Positions 9,708 to 20,418 of a stretch of DNA of 64,000 nucleotides are shown here, one piece after another. Source of the stretch: Diplonema japonicum (lineage: Eukaryota; Euglenozoa; Diplonemea; Diplonemida; Diplonemidae). The stretch is from positions 716,792 through 780,791 of the forward strand of contig OZ025655.1 in NCBI GenBank assembly GCA_964019335.1, given 5' to 3'. Every line of letters begins with the position of its first letter. Position 1 is the first letter of the stretch. The translations under genes and the position numbers were made by a program. Under the pieces are notes generated by a model. That model ran no database searches and was not told the DNA's origin. It worked only from the letters and a program-made list of their open reading frames with translations.

Positions 9708-12700
9708 CTAGTCTATCGCCCAAGAGTGCACTTCGTTCTCCGTCATGAGACCCACTTTCTCGTGGATGGCTTCCGTGTCAGCATTGCTCAGTGTATGTGC
9801 TTTGCTGTCTTGATGGTTTTTGTATGGGTGGATAAAGTTTGCTGGTTTAATATCGCGTGGGCACGCCAGCCTGCCCTCGTAGAGGTGCAGCATGTTACGC
9901 ATGACTTCTCCCTTAATGCCAACTGCCTTGAAGGTTACAGGACAGTGCTTCACCTTCGCGTGCTTGGGTTTCGCAGCTATAGTACCCCTGGGTGCTTGCA
10001 TCGTTGTGAGGATCGACCTTCTGGCTTTCTCAATGTGGCCCTCCCACCACGTCTTCAAAAGAGCCCGCGACCCTGGCACCTTCATAGCTGCTTCGTTGTG
10101 CAATACACTTGGCTTTCCTATGTACTGTATTGGGTCATTCTTGATGCTGACATCAGGTGCACGGTTCCTAACTTTCACTTCGGGCACTGTTTGCACCCCC
10201 CTAGTCGCTATCTCTACTGTGTCTGTTGCCACAGCGCCCGGCCGCTTTTTGGGACTACGTCCATGATGGTGATGATGATGTTTGTCTACATAGGTTGCAG
10301 TTTTTGAGATTTCTGCTTCCAGGTGTTTGAGCTTCCCAGTGAGCATCACCTTCTCAGCATCACTGTGGCCCAACTTCTTTTCCAAGGTTTCCACCTCAGC
10401 TTCGAGTTGTGTAGTGGACTCTCTCCGGAAGGGGAGTGTCTGGACGAGCTTGTTTTTTTTGACTTTGGCCACTGTTTGCGTGGCGACTGTGAGGGAGTTG
10501 CGCTTTGAGATGCGGTCGTACTTTATCTGCAATGTGTTTAGCGATGTGTGCAGGCGGTTCTCTTTCGCCTGCAGGGTGTGGTTCAGGGTGACAAGTTGCC
10601 GCATCTCGGACTGTGTCTTGCGGATCACCACGTGGCACTCACACAGTGCAACCATCATTTCATAAGCCGCGCATTCCATAAGACATCTGCAGTACTCTTC
10701 CTCTGCGACTACATTACCACTGCTGCCAGTCATCGCTGCAGGACGTCTGATGTCTTCTATGCTCTCTATCTTTTCAAGCTTCGGGGGCACTACGACGCCA
10801 TGAGGGGCGCCCTTCATGTGCTTCTCCTTTACAAGTTCCAGTATTCCACACAGCACCCCGATGAGGCTCTTGTTGATGTGGATAGCAGGCAGTAACATCT
10901 CGTTGTCGGTGCTGACGCACTTCTTTGTGATACAGTTCTTGAAGTACACCATCATCGCATCGAGCTGTTTGGACTCTTTCTCAGAAAGGGACATGTGCTG
11001 CAATGCTTTGTGCGGCACTTCATAAGGTGTGTCAATGTACACTTGGTGCATTCCTTCCTCGGAGGTGATACCCTTCAGCACCTCCATCCATTCGAAAGTA
11101 AGGTTCTCAGACTTCATAGAGGAGGCGTCGAAGAATGTCTTCAGCAGGTCAAGGAGGATCCTTGCAGCCTTGTGTGACTGTCCGAAGATGAGTTGCATCT
11201 TTTTCTGCTGTTCAGCAAGCTCTTTCCTTGCAGCGGTTCTCCTCTCCCTCTCGGCCAGGATCCTGTCTTCCTCTTTCCGTCTGTGGATCTCGTGCTCCCT
11301 GTCCTTCATTGCCCTGTCAAGCTCCGCGCGCACCCTCTCGTCTTCCTCCTTCTGCCTTAAGAAGCGCTTTTCTTCTTCGAGCATTGTTTGAGCTACTCCA
11401 AGCTTTTCTTTCTTCTTATGGTTGAGGGTGTTCTTCTGCTTCTCTAGAGAAGCCCCTAGCTTGCTTGGAGGACCTTCTTCATTGTCTTTGTTATCTTTGA
11501 CCAGGCTGTTCTCAAGGGCGCGGTAGTACTTGTTCTTGACGGCAATCGCCTCTTGTACTGCACTCGTACGTTTCTCTCGCTGCCTAACGGGAGACCTGGC
11601 CGCAGACAGCCCGACCCGGGTACCGGTACGGGCCTGTTCTCTGGCCAGCTCATGCTTGTTGTATATATCACGCACACTTTTAGGAGTCTGTGCCATGCCC
11701 TTTGGTTCTGTGTCGAGTAGCATCGTGCCATACTTGAAGGGGCCACCAAACCGCATTGCCCACCACTTCACAGTGTCCATAGGAACTCCCCACGTGTGTT
11801 TTACGACCTCTTCAAATGATAGGTTGCACGCATACTCCTGCAGCAGTGCCATCGAGGGAGCTATGCCCAGAACAGATAATGCTTTTGCAACATTCATGCA
11901 CTTCACTTTGTGCACACCTCCGCTCGACCCCATGCTGGCCACCTCGTACGCCAGCCTCGCACATCGAAACTCATAACGTGTGAAGGGAGACCGCTCAATA
12001 CGTGCCATGGCTGCAGTGCAGTCAGCTACGCTAAGGGCAGCAAGTTCCACATCTTCGGCAGCCTCGACGGCTTCAAGCCACTTAAGCATTGTTGCCCTCT
12101 CCATTGCTTGTGAGTCAAGAAGCTGCTTCCTTTCTTCTTCAGAAATTTCATCGGCTCTCCTCACAACGCTGACTCTGTTTCCTGCCACGTACCCAAGCTT
12201 GCTCAGTTCATACGGGGCATTCGGTGCGTCGATCGTTGTAACCTCCTCCAACGTGTTGTTCAGCTCCTTCTCGATTCGCGTCAGCTCGTCGAGGACATCG
12301 TCTAAGCAGAAGGGCGGCCTTGTGGTAAAGTTCGAAGGATTGGGGCGCAGCACGTTGAGATGAAGTGCGAGGTCTTTGATCTCTTTTGCGGTGCAAACGG
12401 TAACAGGCTGGGAACCAGCTGGCTGTTGGGAACCAGCATCTGCTGGGGGATTGACGCATGCAGGGTCAGGGGTGTCAAGTCTCTGGTGCATGCTTTTGGC
12501 GTACACGGCATAGTGCCCTTCCGCAGGTATGAACAGGGGGAGGTCCTCCCCCTCACAATCCCTGTGGTAGAGACGCTGTCGTGTGTTAACTGACATCACA
12601 ACTCGGGAACTGTCTGCCTTGGCCCACATCTTGTCAAGCGCGTCAACAGGGTCTTCATCGCACACAATGCCTGCCTGCAGTCTCAATCCCCTATAGACGC

Positions 12701-14777
12701 CCTTCACGACACGTGCCTCGGGGTACTGCAAGAGACTAGGTTCCCACGGAGCCAGCATCAGGCTCCTCTGGATGGCGAAGACAGACTGCGTGGCAGTGAC
12801 ACCATCAGAATAATGCAATGTGAAGCACCCCGTGCTAGGGTCATGTGCTTTAATGGACACTTGTGTGCAGTTAGTCTTCACAACGTGTTCGAAGAGCCGC
12901 AAGCCCCGCCTGCTGGACTCCGGGTCGAGCCTAGTGACGTTCTGTAATTGCCACGGGGATATCTTTACCGTGAAGACACCATTCCCAATACGAGGTGACT
13001 TCTCTTGCACTACGGAGAAAAAATCCTCAGTAAGTGCGGTCGTCTCAGGGCGCAGCGCGGCATGCCTAGACGCAGTCTCCTTCGGCACCACTGAAAAAAG
13101 CGTGGAGTCGTTGTTGAGGAGGGCTAGTTCAGATTTGTCAGAGAAGACTCTGAAACTACCCTTCAGATCATTCAGGTACTTTGACGTGTTGGCTTCTTTG
13201 AAGGCTTGACAACATATAACCACCTCTCCGCCCAAGGACACCCTGCTGCGGAGCGATGCCAGTGACTTCGAGGCAGCCGTGAGTGTAAGGGACATTGTTG
13301 GTGGCCCACCATCAACGCTCTTAGGACAGCTTGACACGCCATTCACAACATCGTAGCTAATCTTGCCCACGGAGAGCCCGATGGCGGGCTGCTGCTGGTT
13401 GGGTTGGTCTTTGATGCTGGATAGAAGCGACAGTGATGCTGACAGCGCGTGCCGCGACGTGGGGTACACGAAGTAGCGTTCATCCGACTCATGCTTCATG
13501 ATCTCGATGCCACTGAACAACACGGCTGCTATTCGTGCGTGATGCAAAACGACCAAGGCCGCAGAGCTCGCCTTGAGTACTATACACTGCACGGCTGCTG
13601 TTCCTAATGGTGCTGTCGGGACTACAACCCCCTTCCCTGCATTAATGTCAGAGCACCAGCATTCGCAGAAGACCTCGAAGCTCACCCTCTTGTTCTCACT
13701 GTCTTGTCGCTTCGTGGCCCTCCCGTTGGCAAACGCCATCTCATACACCGTCTCGCCGACAGGTTGGTTTGCCAGCACAGCATCTACCTCTATGAGGGTG
13801 AAAGCTGGTTGGTGTCGTTTCCCCTGGTACGACATTCCTTGCACAGCGCCTTGCGACGCCACCACGCCTCCAGGGGCAGCCATGGCGCACACAGAGATTG
13901 TCTTCGCCACCTCTGAGCCATAGTACACGCCGAACTCGTTGCACTGCACTTCGCGAGAGGTGTGCAGGGCGGCACGCATACGGGGCGCCATATCGCCCTG
14001 CAGGGGCAGGGGACAGGGCATGTCCGCAAGCTCTTGCATGGTTTCGTGAATGAAGTCTACCGCCGATTTAGGAACCGGGAAAATACAGACAAAAGCACCG
14101 TTGCAATAAGGCTGGAGGGACGCACCCTTGTGCTTCTTGAACATTGCACTGACACTGCCACTAACAACATCGAGCAGCCAAGGGGCGTGTGGGAGTATCT
14201 CAGGGTTGCAGTACAGCTCCTTCACGTCATCCAAAGCCATGGCGACAATCCATCTGTTCTGCTTTGAGGTGCTCTCGGCAGGTGTTTCAACATGTGGAAG
14301 GACTTTAGTTTGCTTCTCAGAGGCCAGCATGCCCTCCAGGTTAAGGATTTGCTGCCGGAGGCCGCGCATCTCGGTGTGGTAGGCAGTTTTGCGGTCTTTT
14401 AAAAGCTCTTCGTTCTTCACTTCCAGCTGCTTGAGAACTTTCGCCTCGTAGCCTTTAGTCTGCTCATAAGCGCGAAGGTTGTGCCGCCGTTCAGCGCTTT
14501 TGTTCACGTATCTGCAGATGGTGCTGTGGACGCATTTCACGTAGTTGTCAAAGAGCGCCCCGAGCGTGTGCTTCACACTAACACCGTTGATGTGAATCGC
14601 TTCAAGCACTGTGTCGTTCAGCTCCATCCCAGCAGGGGCCGTCTTCACGTTCTGGGGAAGGAGATCGTCGGCTGATGCACCGTTCGGTTGCAGCATCAAC
14701 GCATCCTGCACGTTGTGAAGGGAGCCGCGGAGATACCGCTCAACCTCTTGTATGAAGGAAACATAATATTGCGACAT
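9708..14777 (-). CDS. large protein with tandem degenerate class III nucleotide cyclase-like domains and coiled coil
   Basis: Single-exon protein of 1689 residues, starting MSQYYVSF at 14777 just after CTCTTACTCAG. An N-terminal coiled coil (about 100-165) precedes a region (about 170-370) resembling an adenylate/guanylate cyclase homology domain: a strand ending ALDDVKEL, a helix, then HKGASLQPYCNGAFVCIFPV, where active cyclases carry the second metal-binding Asp. That Asp is replaced by Asn. Two further stretches at about 400-560 and 610-800 have a similar strand-helix pattern and are equally degenerate. Beyond about 1080 come charged coiled coils (EEEKRFLRQKEEDERVRAEL), a further helical region and a basic tail with a run of His. 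No membrane segment is evident. A scaffold or sensor, perhaps ciliary or cytoskeletal, is inferred; catalytic activity is unlikely. Confidence 0.6.
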   Translation of the reverse strand: MSQYYVSFIQEVERYLRGSLHNVQDALMLQPNGASADDLLPQNVKTAPAGMELNDTVLEAIHINGVSVKHTLGALFDNYVKCVHSTICRYVNKSAERRHNLRAYEQTKGYEAKVLKQLEVKNEELLKDRKTAYHTEMRGLRQQILNLEGMLASEKQTKVLPHVETPAESTSKQNRWIVAMALDDVKELYCNPEILPHAPWLLDVVSGSVSAMFKKHKGASLQPYCNGAFVCIFPVPKSAVDFIHETMQELADMPCPLPLQGDMAPRMRAALHTSREVQCNEFGVYYGSEVAKTISVCAMAAPGGVVASQGAVQGMSYQGKRHQPAFTLIEVDAVLANQPVGETVYEMAFANGRATKRQDSENKRVSFEVFCECWCSDINAGKGVVVPTAPLGTAAVQCIVLKASSAALVVLHHARIAAVLFSGIEIMKHESDERYFVYPTSRHALSASLSLLSSIKDQPNQQQPAIGLSVGKISYDVVNGVSSCPKSVDGGPPTMSLTLTAASKSLASLRSRVSLGGEVVICCQAFKEANTSKYLNDLKGSFRVFSDKSELALLNNDSTLFSVVPKETASRHAALRPETTALTEDFFSVVQEKSPRIGNGVFTVKISPWQLQNVTRLDPESSRRGLRLFEHVVKTNCTQVSIKAHDPSTGCFTLHYSDGVTATQSVFAIQRSLMLAPWEPSLLQYPEARVVKGVYRGLRLQAGIVCDEDPVDALDKMWAKADSSRVVMSVNTRQRLYHRDCEGEDLPLFIPAEGHYAVYAKSMHQRLDTPDPACVNPPADAGSQQPAGSQPVTVCTAKEIKDLALHLNVLRPNPSNFTTRPPFCLDDVLDELTRIEKELNNTLEEVTTIDAPNAPYELSKLGYVAGNRVSVVRRADEISEEERKQLLDSQAMERATMLKWLEAVEAAEDVELAALSVADCTAAMARIERSPFTRYEFRCARLAYEVASMGSSGGVHKVKCMNVAKALSVLGIAPSMALLQEYACNLSFEEVVKHTWGVPMDTVKWWAMRFGGPFKYGTMLLDTEPKGMAQTPKSVRDIYNKHELAREQARTGTRVGLSAARSPVRQREKRTSAVQEAIAVKNKYYRALENSLVKDNKDNEEGPPSKLGASLEKQKNTLNHKKKEKLGVAQTMLEEEKRFLRQKEEDERVRAELDRAMKDREHEIHRRKEEDRILAERERRTAARKELAEQQKKMQLIFGQSHKAARILLDLLKTFFDASSMKSENLTFEWMEVLKGITSEEGMHQVYIDTPYEVPHKALQHMSLSEKESKQLDAMMVYFKNCITKKCVSTDNEMLLPAIHINKSLIGVLCGILELVKEKHMKGAPHGVVVPPKLEKIESIEDIRRPAAMTGSSGNVVAEEEYCRCLMECAAYEMMVALCECHVVIRKTQSEMRQLVTLNHTLQAKENRLHTSLNTLQIKYDRISKRNSLTVATQTVAKVKKNKLVQTLPFRRESTTQLEAEVETLEKKLGHSDAEKVMLTGKLKHLEAEISKTATYVDKHHHHHHGRSPKKRPGAVATDTVEIATRGVQTVPEVKVRNRAPDVSIKNDPIQYIGKPSVLHNEAAMKVPGSRALLKTWWEGHIEKARRSILTTMQAPRGTIAAKPKHAKVKHCPVTFKAVGIKGEVMRNMLHLYEGRLACPRDIKPANFIHPYKNHQDSKAHTLSNADTEAIHEKVGLMTENEVHSWAID

Positions 14778-14915
14778 GCTGAGTAAGAGGTGGGCTACGT
14801 GGGAAAAAAAAAAAACAGCAAAAAAAAACTGCACCCCCCCCCCCCTCTAACGTTTTCGTTATTTTTTGTATGTTTCCTTTTTTTTTTTTTTTTTTCCCTT
14901 CTTTTTTTTTTGTAA

Positions 14916-15323
14916 CTAACTTATAACGCACGATGACGTTGCGAACATGGTGCTGGCACCGAACTCGTCGACCCTGGCAGGGTAGGCAACACCGTTGATG
15001 TCCAGCTGCTGTGGGATGCTCGCGTCGTAGCCCATAGTGTGGTTTGAAGCGAGCTTGCAGGGTATCTTCTTCCCTGTGGTCGTGAACAGAGCACACGCAC
15101 CATCCTCCAACTCTCTCTTGATGTGCACCACCCCGTAAGAGGCTGCGACTATATCCGTCGCGCCCTGGGGCTTCTTCTTGGAAGATCCCTCGCTTGGCCC
15201 TGGAAGCGCCTTCATTCCTTTACCACCATGCACACCTTGTAACATAGCGTCCCCTTGTCCATGCCGGTGGTGGTGGTGGAGGTGGCTGTGATGGTGGTGG
15301 CTGTGCCCATGGTGTCCATGCAT
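14916..15323 (-). CDS. small protein with His-rich N-terminus, unknown function
   Basis: Predicted protein of 135 residues, not recognised. The first 24 residues (MHGHHGHSHHHHSHLHHHHRH and on) are mostly His with Gly and Ser, typical of metal-binding leaders. A Lys/Ser/Pro linker follows, then a compact domain of about 85 residues starting GATDIVAASYGVVHIKREL, which alternates hydrophobic and polar residues as a beta-rich fold would. An in-frame upstream ATG at 15380 would add 19 residues (MIVKPPPHPG). The gene lies directly upstream of the cyclase-like gene on the same strand, after a 4.3 kb spacer. Confidence 0.6.
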   Translation of the reverse strand: MHGHHGHSHHHHSHLHHHHRHGQGDAMLQGVHGGKGMKALPGPSEGSSKKKPQGATDIVAASYGVVHIKRELEDGACALFTTTGKKIPCKLASNHTMGYDASIPQQLDINGVAYPARVDEFGASTMFATSSCVIS

Positions 15324-15573
15324 GTAATTTTTTCCCTTTCCCCGTGTAATTCCTGGATGAGGGGGGGGTTTGACGATCATACTTGCACAACGTAAATAAA
15401 TAAGGTATAAAAAGAAGGGAAAAAAAAAAAGAAAAAGAACGGAAGTGAAAAAAAAAAATGGAAATGAGGGGGTAGACCTGCATGTACCAAACTGGTTCAA
15501 TGCAAGACGAGGGGAAGGAGGTCGCGAAAAATGTAGGGAAGGAAAGAAAAAAGGAAAAAACTGGGAGGGTAAG

Positions 15574-15607
<34 letters not shown>

Positions 15608-15662
15608 AAACAGTTGACTTTCTAGAAGCCCGCGTTACATGATATCAAAAGGGGGTTCCCGT

Positions 15663-15694
<32 letters not shown>

Positions 15695-16087
15695 CGCGTT
15701 CGATGCTACCTCGCAGGGACGAGCTGGGGGAAGGGGGCATTAAAAGCGACACCCAGCATGAGACAAAACGGAAAGAAGAAGAGAAATAAAAAGGGGGGGG
15801 GGATACCTTGCAGGGTGAAAACAACAAGTACTGTCATATTGGTCAGGGCACGACACACTTCTGGATGCCTACGTCTTCGCCCAGGCGACTTTTTCCGGTT
15901 TTGCCAAAAAATTGCCACTCTCAACAAAGTAAGCATGAGACACCCGCCGGGTAGTACCTGTGGTTTGACCGTCTTAGGGGGAAAATAAAATTCCGGGCAG
16001 CGGTTATGTATATCTTCCCCTCTTTTTTGGTCTCCCCCCTTTTCCTTTAGTTTTCTCTTCGGAAGCCAGATCTTGTTTTGAAGGAGG

Positions 16088-16139
<52 letters not shown>

Positions 16140-17852
16140 AAGGGACCAGTTTACAGCTGTCAACCAGCCACAGCGTCGTTCGACATGCTGTGCGTACCTC
16201 ACTGTTCCCCAAGGGGAGTGAACAAGTGACATATGCTGCATCTAGTTGTCCTCCATGTCCCTAAGGGACTGCTCTTGGTCGGGGAGAAGAAAGAAAAAAG
16301 AAAAAAAAAAGGTAGGGGGTAAAGAACGGACTAACCTAACAATGAATTCTGACTGCCCCAAGCGCGCGAGGAAGGGGAAAGGGGAGGGGGGGATATAATT
16401 AATTCTCTCTTATTCTTTTCCCTTTTTTTTGTGTTCTCTTTTTTTTTTCCTTCTTTCTTTTTCGGCCTCATCGCACCTTTTCTGGGGAGGGAGGGAGGGG
16501 AGGGCAAAAAAAAAAATAAATAAAAATCAAAACCCGGGAGAATTCAAAAAGCAAAAGAAAAAAAAAAGGGGGTGGTAGGGGCGCCGTCGTGATATGTAAT
16601 GCAACAGGAGAGAAAAAGAAGGAACAAGAAAGGTAAATAATGCTAGGCTATTTCCTTCCTTTTTTTTGGGGGGGTCCTTTTTCTTACCTTTTGCTTCTCC
16701 TCCCCCCCTCTTTATCTCGCTAAGCGCATCTGAGACATCGTTTGATTTCTATCTTTGCACCAAAGCAGTTCGGTTTTTTGTTTATTTTTTTTTTTGAGTT
16801 ACATATTCGTAAAACTGCACTAATATGCAGCAACCCTTCCCACCATGTATTGCAGCCCATAAAGGAATGGAAGTAAATCTAATATTTACCCCCTCCTTTT
16901 TTTTTTCCCGGGTTAATTCCTCTTTTTTTCTCGAGCAGTGTTGTGCAACATTCTTTTTTTTTTTTTTTTTTTTTTGGGCCCACTGCTTTCCTCCCCGAAC
17001 ATCAAGTATTTTGGAAAAAAAAAAAGGAATTTTTTCTCGTAAAAAGGCTTTTTTCCCTTGTTTAATTTTCTCTCACCCCCCCCCCCCTTCTCTGTTCTTT
17101 TTTTGGGAGGGGGGGAATTCTTTTCTTTTTCTCTGTTTTTTTTCCAAGATTTTTCTGCCATTACCCCCCCAAAGGACATTGGCTCTGAAGCTCGAGTCCA
17201 TAGTGGAGGTGGGCAAGATTTAAAAAAAAGGGGGGGGTGGGGAGGTGAAAAGAAAAAGCAGCAAAATAAAACTTGCGAATGGAAGAAGGTAAGGGGAATC
17301 AAGTGAAAGAAGTGGGGAAGGAAGGGGGTACAAAAAAAATGGGTTGAAAAAAAATACACAGAAAAGGGACGATACTCTGAAGAAAAAAACAAGAAGAGGC
17401 AGGAACACCCAATGCAGAAGATAATAAAATTCTTTAATTTTAAACGAGAAAAGAAATCAAATAATCTCTTCTTCAGAAATAAAGTCCCAAGTTATGTATG
17501 ACAAGGAAGAAAAAAAAAATATTTAAAAAAAAATAATCTTTTTATTTAAAAAAACCAATTCTCGCTTATTACTAAAAAAAAAAAGTCTGTACTACCAGTT
17601 TTGTCCATTCTGTTGGGTGTATAGAGGCCCTGTTGCACGGGGGGAAAAGGAAAAAAATAAGGGTTAGCTTCAAAAGTTAGTTTTGAAAGGACTACATCCC
17701 TTACAGCTATGTGCGTGCAGGCGCCAATTCGTTGCGTTTTTGCATTTTTTTTTTTATAAAGAGAACCCTTTGGGCTGGGGATAACATTGCTTTTCAACTG
17801 TGTGTTTTTGTCAGTACGTGGCCGTTAGTTCTCTTTTAATGCTTCTCTGTAT

Positions 17853-17900
<48 letters not shown>

Positions 17901-18475
17901 GGCCGCTTTAAAAAAAGGAGGGGGAAAGAGGGGCATTGACCGTACTTGTACTTAATATGGGAACTTTCGAAAAAACAATTTTTTTTGGAATTTAGGTGGA
18001 AGCATAAATCCAGGGTGGTAGTAAGCCAAGAGTCAAAAAAAAAAGTCACCTAGGCATCGGGGTTTTTGATCTTTTTCACATTCCATATTAAGTACAAAAT
18101 GCGGTAAACAAAAAAAGGGGGGGGGGGAAAGCTCCCTGGGGAAACTGGAAAAAAAAAGAAAAAAAGAAGAAAAAAAGGAATTTTCCTTTTTTTTTTTTTT
18201 CGTTCCCCCATCTTTTTTTTTTCCCCTCCAAAATAAAAAAAAAAATACCTCTTTCCTAACCCTCTCCTATTTTTTTGCGTGTGTAAAAAGAAAACCTCCC
18301 CAATAGGCAGAATTCCATGGTATTACATAACTTTTTTCTTCTTCTTTTTTTTTTTATCATTTCCACCGATTTGATGTTCCCTCTCCTCCCTTGAGTACTT
18401 TTTGCGGTCTCAAAGCAGAGGGGGAACTTTTTGCTCTTCTCTTTTTTTTTTTGTTGATGGTGTTTGTTGCAAAGT

Positions 18476-18520
<45 letters not shown>

Positions 18521-19034
18521 CCATTTTTTTTTGTAATTACTTGGTGGCTTTCTTTTTTTGTTTTTTTTTTTTTCTCTCTTTTCTTTTCTTTTCTTTTCTT
18601 TTCTTTTTTTTCTTCCTTCCCTTCGGGCCCACTGGAAAAAAGAAGAAGAAAAAAAAAAAAAAAGAAGAAGAAACGGGATATCTTGAGGGGTAAACATCCC
18701 CCTCCCTTACCCTTTTTTTTTCCCCCTTCTTTTTTTTTTTTTCTTCTTTTTTTTTTTTTTTTCGAAATCTGATGAACATCCTCTTCAAAATTCGAAAGGG
18801 GGACGGGGAGGGGAAGAGAAAGGAAAAGAGAAGGAGGGGAGGGGGAAAAAAGATTTGTTTTATTCTTTTTTGTGTATACAGGGGCGCAAGAAACCGAACA
18901 ATGAGGGCCACCGCCTGTACATGCATATGACTATATTAACATTTGCCAACCAGATTTATTAACATTAGAAAATATAAAGGAAAACTCTCAGTTGAAAGGA
19001 AAAGTTTTTTGATGAGTATTGGTAGCGGCCAGTC

Positions 19035-19074
<40 letters not shown>

Positions 19075-19605
19075 AATAAAATATGAAGGAAAGATTTGAC
19101 AGAACAAGGTGCTGGAGCCAATGAAGGGCACAACTCAATCCTATTTTTTTTTTTTTTTTTTTTTTTTTATTATTGCCTCATGAAAAGAAGGCAAAAAAAG
19201 GAGAAAAAAAAAGAAGAAAAAGCAAGAAACAAAAAAAAAAAAGAAAAAAAAAGCAAGGAGGCTGTGGCTCACCTTTGTGCTGGAAGGAAGACAGGAAGAA
19301 ACCTTAACCACCTGCAGTGGCGCCCGCAGAGAGAGCAACCCCGCGGGGTAAGGGGAGGGGGACATGGAGGGGGAGAAAAGGAATAAAAATAAAAAAAAAA
19401 TAAAAATAATAATAACAAGCACACCACAGTAACACGATATTAGGGACATATTCAATTTTTTTTTTTTTGATTAGAGGGAAAACAGGGATACTGGGGGAGG
19501 GTTCTTTTGAAAAGAAAAAAAAAAAAAAAAAAACACAAATGAAAAAATAAAAAAATAAAAACAGATAGACAGGGTGAGTAGAGAGACGGTGGGGTGGAAA
19601 CAACC
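15324..19605. other. long homopolymer-rich spacer
   Basis: About 4.3 kb dominated by A, T and G runs; the longest are near 15570-15606 (A), 15665-15694 (T), 16092-16138 (A), 17852-17896 (T), 18478-18515 (T) and 19039-19070 (T). Most open frames are poly-Lys, poly-Phe or poly-Gly artefacts. Non-repetitive islands occur at about 15830-16010 and 16140-16270. The first has a possible small minus-strand reading frame from 15936 preceded by an acceptor-like AAACCACAG, but I cannot confirm a gene. Confidence 0.65.
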
Positions 19606-20355
19606 TCAGACAACAATAGGAAGTGCCTGGCCTGGGTCGGTCCCTTGGGGGTTGCAGTTGTTCATCCATATCCTGCAACGGAACTGGCGGTAGCCTTCCT
19701 TCAACAAACACCTGAAGTCAGGGTGGGCAGCCTCGGTGGTGTAGTGGAACGTCAGCTTTTTACGGTCGAACTGGAACTCAGCCCTGTGCACTGTGATAGA
19801 GATGCCATGGCGGCTGACTTGGTGTTTGATGTACTTCATAGCGCGTGCTTCGTCCTGGACGAGGGCCTTCCAGGTTTTGACCTCTTCTTTTGTGGCAAGC
19901 CTTTTTACTTTGTTGACCTTCTTTTGGTCCATTGCCTGCTGGTACATGGGTACCACGCCCACCACCATCCCCAGGTCCGTTCCCCTGTCACCCTCGACGA
20001 TGAGGTGGGTGTCGGGCTCCACACGCTCCGTGTGCTGGTACACCCCGCTCCTCCCGTGCTTGAACTCAACCTTGACTTCGTAGCCCACCGGCACTGCTGC
20101 GTACATCGTCGGCGACGGTGGCGGGCTGTCGACAGGCGTCTGCACCCCACTGCTCACACTCACCGACGCCACCAGTTGGCACCCCGCCGCACTGCTGTTC
20201 GACATGAAGCTCCCATTGCTGACCGCAGGCGACATGGCAGGGGCGCTCAGGTAGACCACCGGAGAAGCCGCAGGGTCTTCACAGTAGGGGTTGTGCCTGT
20301 ACGCCAGGCGTGCAGGACTGCTCACCGAGACAACAGGGGATACTGGGTACGACAT
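19606..20355 (-). CDS. PSP1 C-terminal domain protein
   Basis: Protein of 249 residues. The first 90 residues are Ser/Pro/Val-rich and probably disordered. Residues about 93-240 match the PSP1 C-terminal domain: a strand containing VEFKHGRSGVYQ, then DTHLIVEGDRGTDLGMVVGV, then the helix region KVKRLATKEEVKTWKAL and a final EFQFDRKKLTFHYTT segment. The domain occurs in yeast Psp1, bacterial YaaT and trypanosomatid S-phase mRNA cycling-sequence-binding proteins. A role in RNA or signalling complexes is possible but not proven. The start lies 63 nt downstream of the stop of the SET/MYND gene, and the gap contains a CA/pyrimidine tract ending CATCACAG. Confidence 0.85.
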   Translation of the reverse strand: MSYPVSPVVSVSSPARLAYRHNPYCEDPAASPVVYLSAPAMSPAVSNGSFMSNSSAAGCQLVASVSVSSGVQTPVDSPPPSPTMYAAVPVGYEVKVEFKHGRSGVYQHTERVEPDTHLIVEGDRGTDLGMVVGVVPMYQQAMDQKKVNKVKRLATKEEVKTWKALVQDEARAMKYIKHQVSRHGISITVHRAEFQFDRKKLTFHYTTEAAHPDFRCLLKEGYRQFRCRIWMNNCNPQGTDPGQALPIVV

Positions 20356-20379
20356 TCTTTTTTTGGTGTAAGAAAATAA

Positions 20380-20407
20380 CTGTGATGAGGGTGGTGTTTT
20401 GGTGAGC
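20380..20407 (-). promoter_or_regulatory. probable trans-splice acceptor for the PSP1 gene
   Basis: Reading on the minus strand, a CA/C/T-rich tract ends in CCTCATCACAG at 20380, 25 nt before the start codon and inside a 63-nt intergenic gap. Confidence 0.55.
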
Positions 20408-20418
20408 AGAAATTGCGT

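Noticed and set aside
10327-12363. several plus-strand frames of 60-150 codons
   Set aside because: Antisense shadows of the 1689-residue minus-strand gene.
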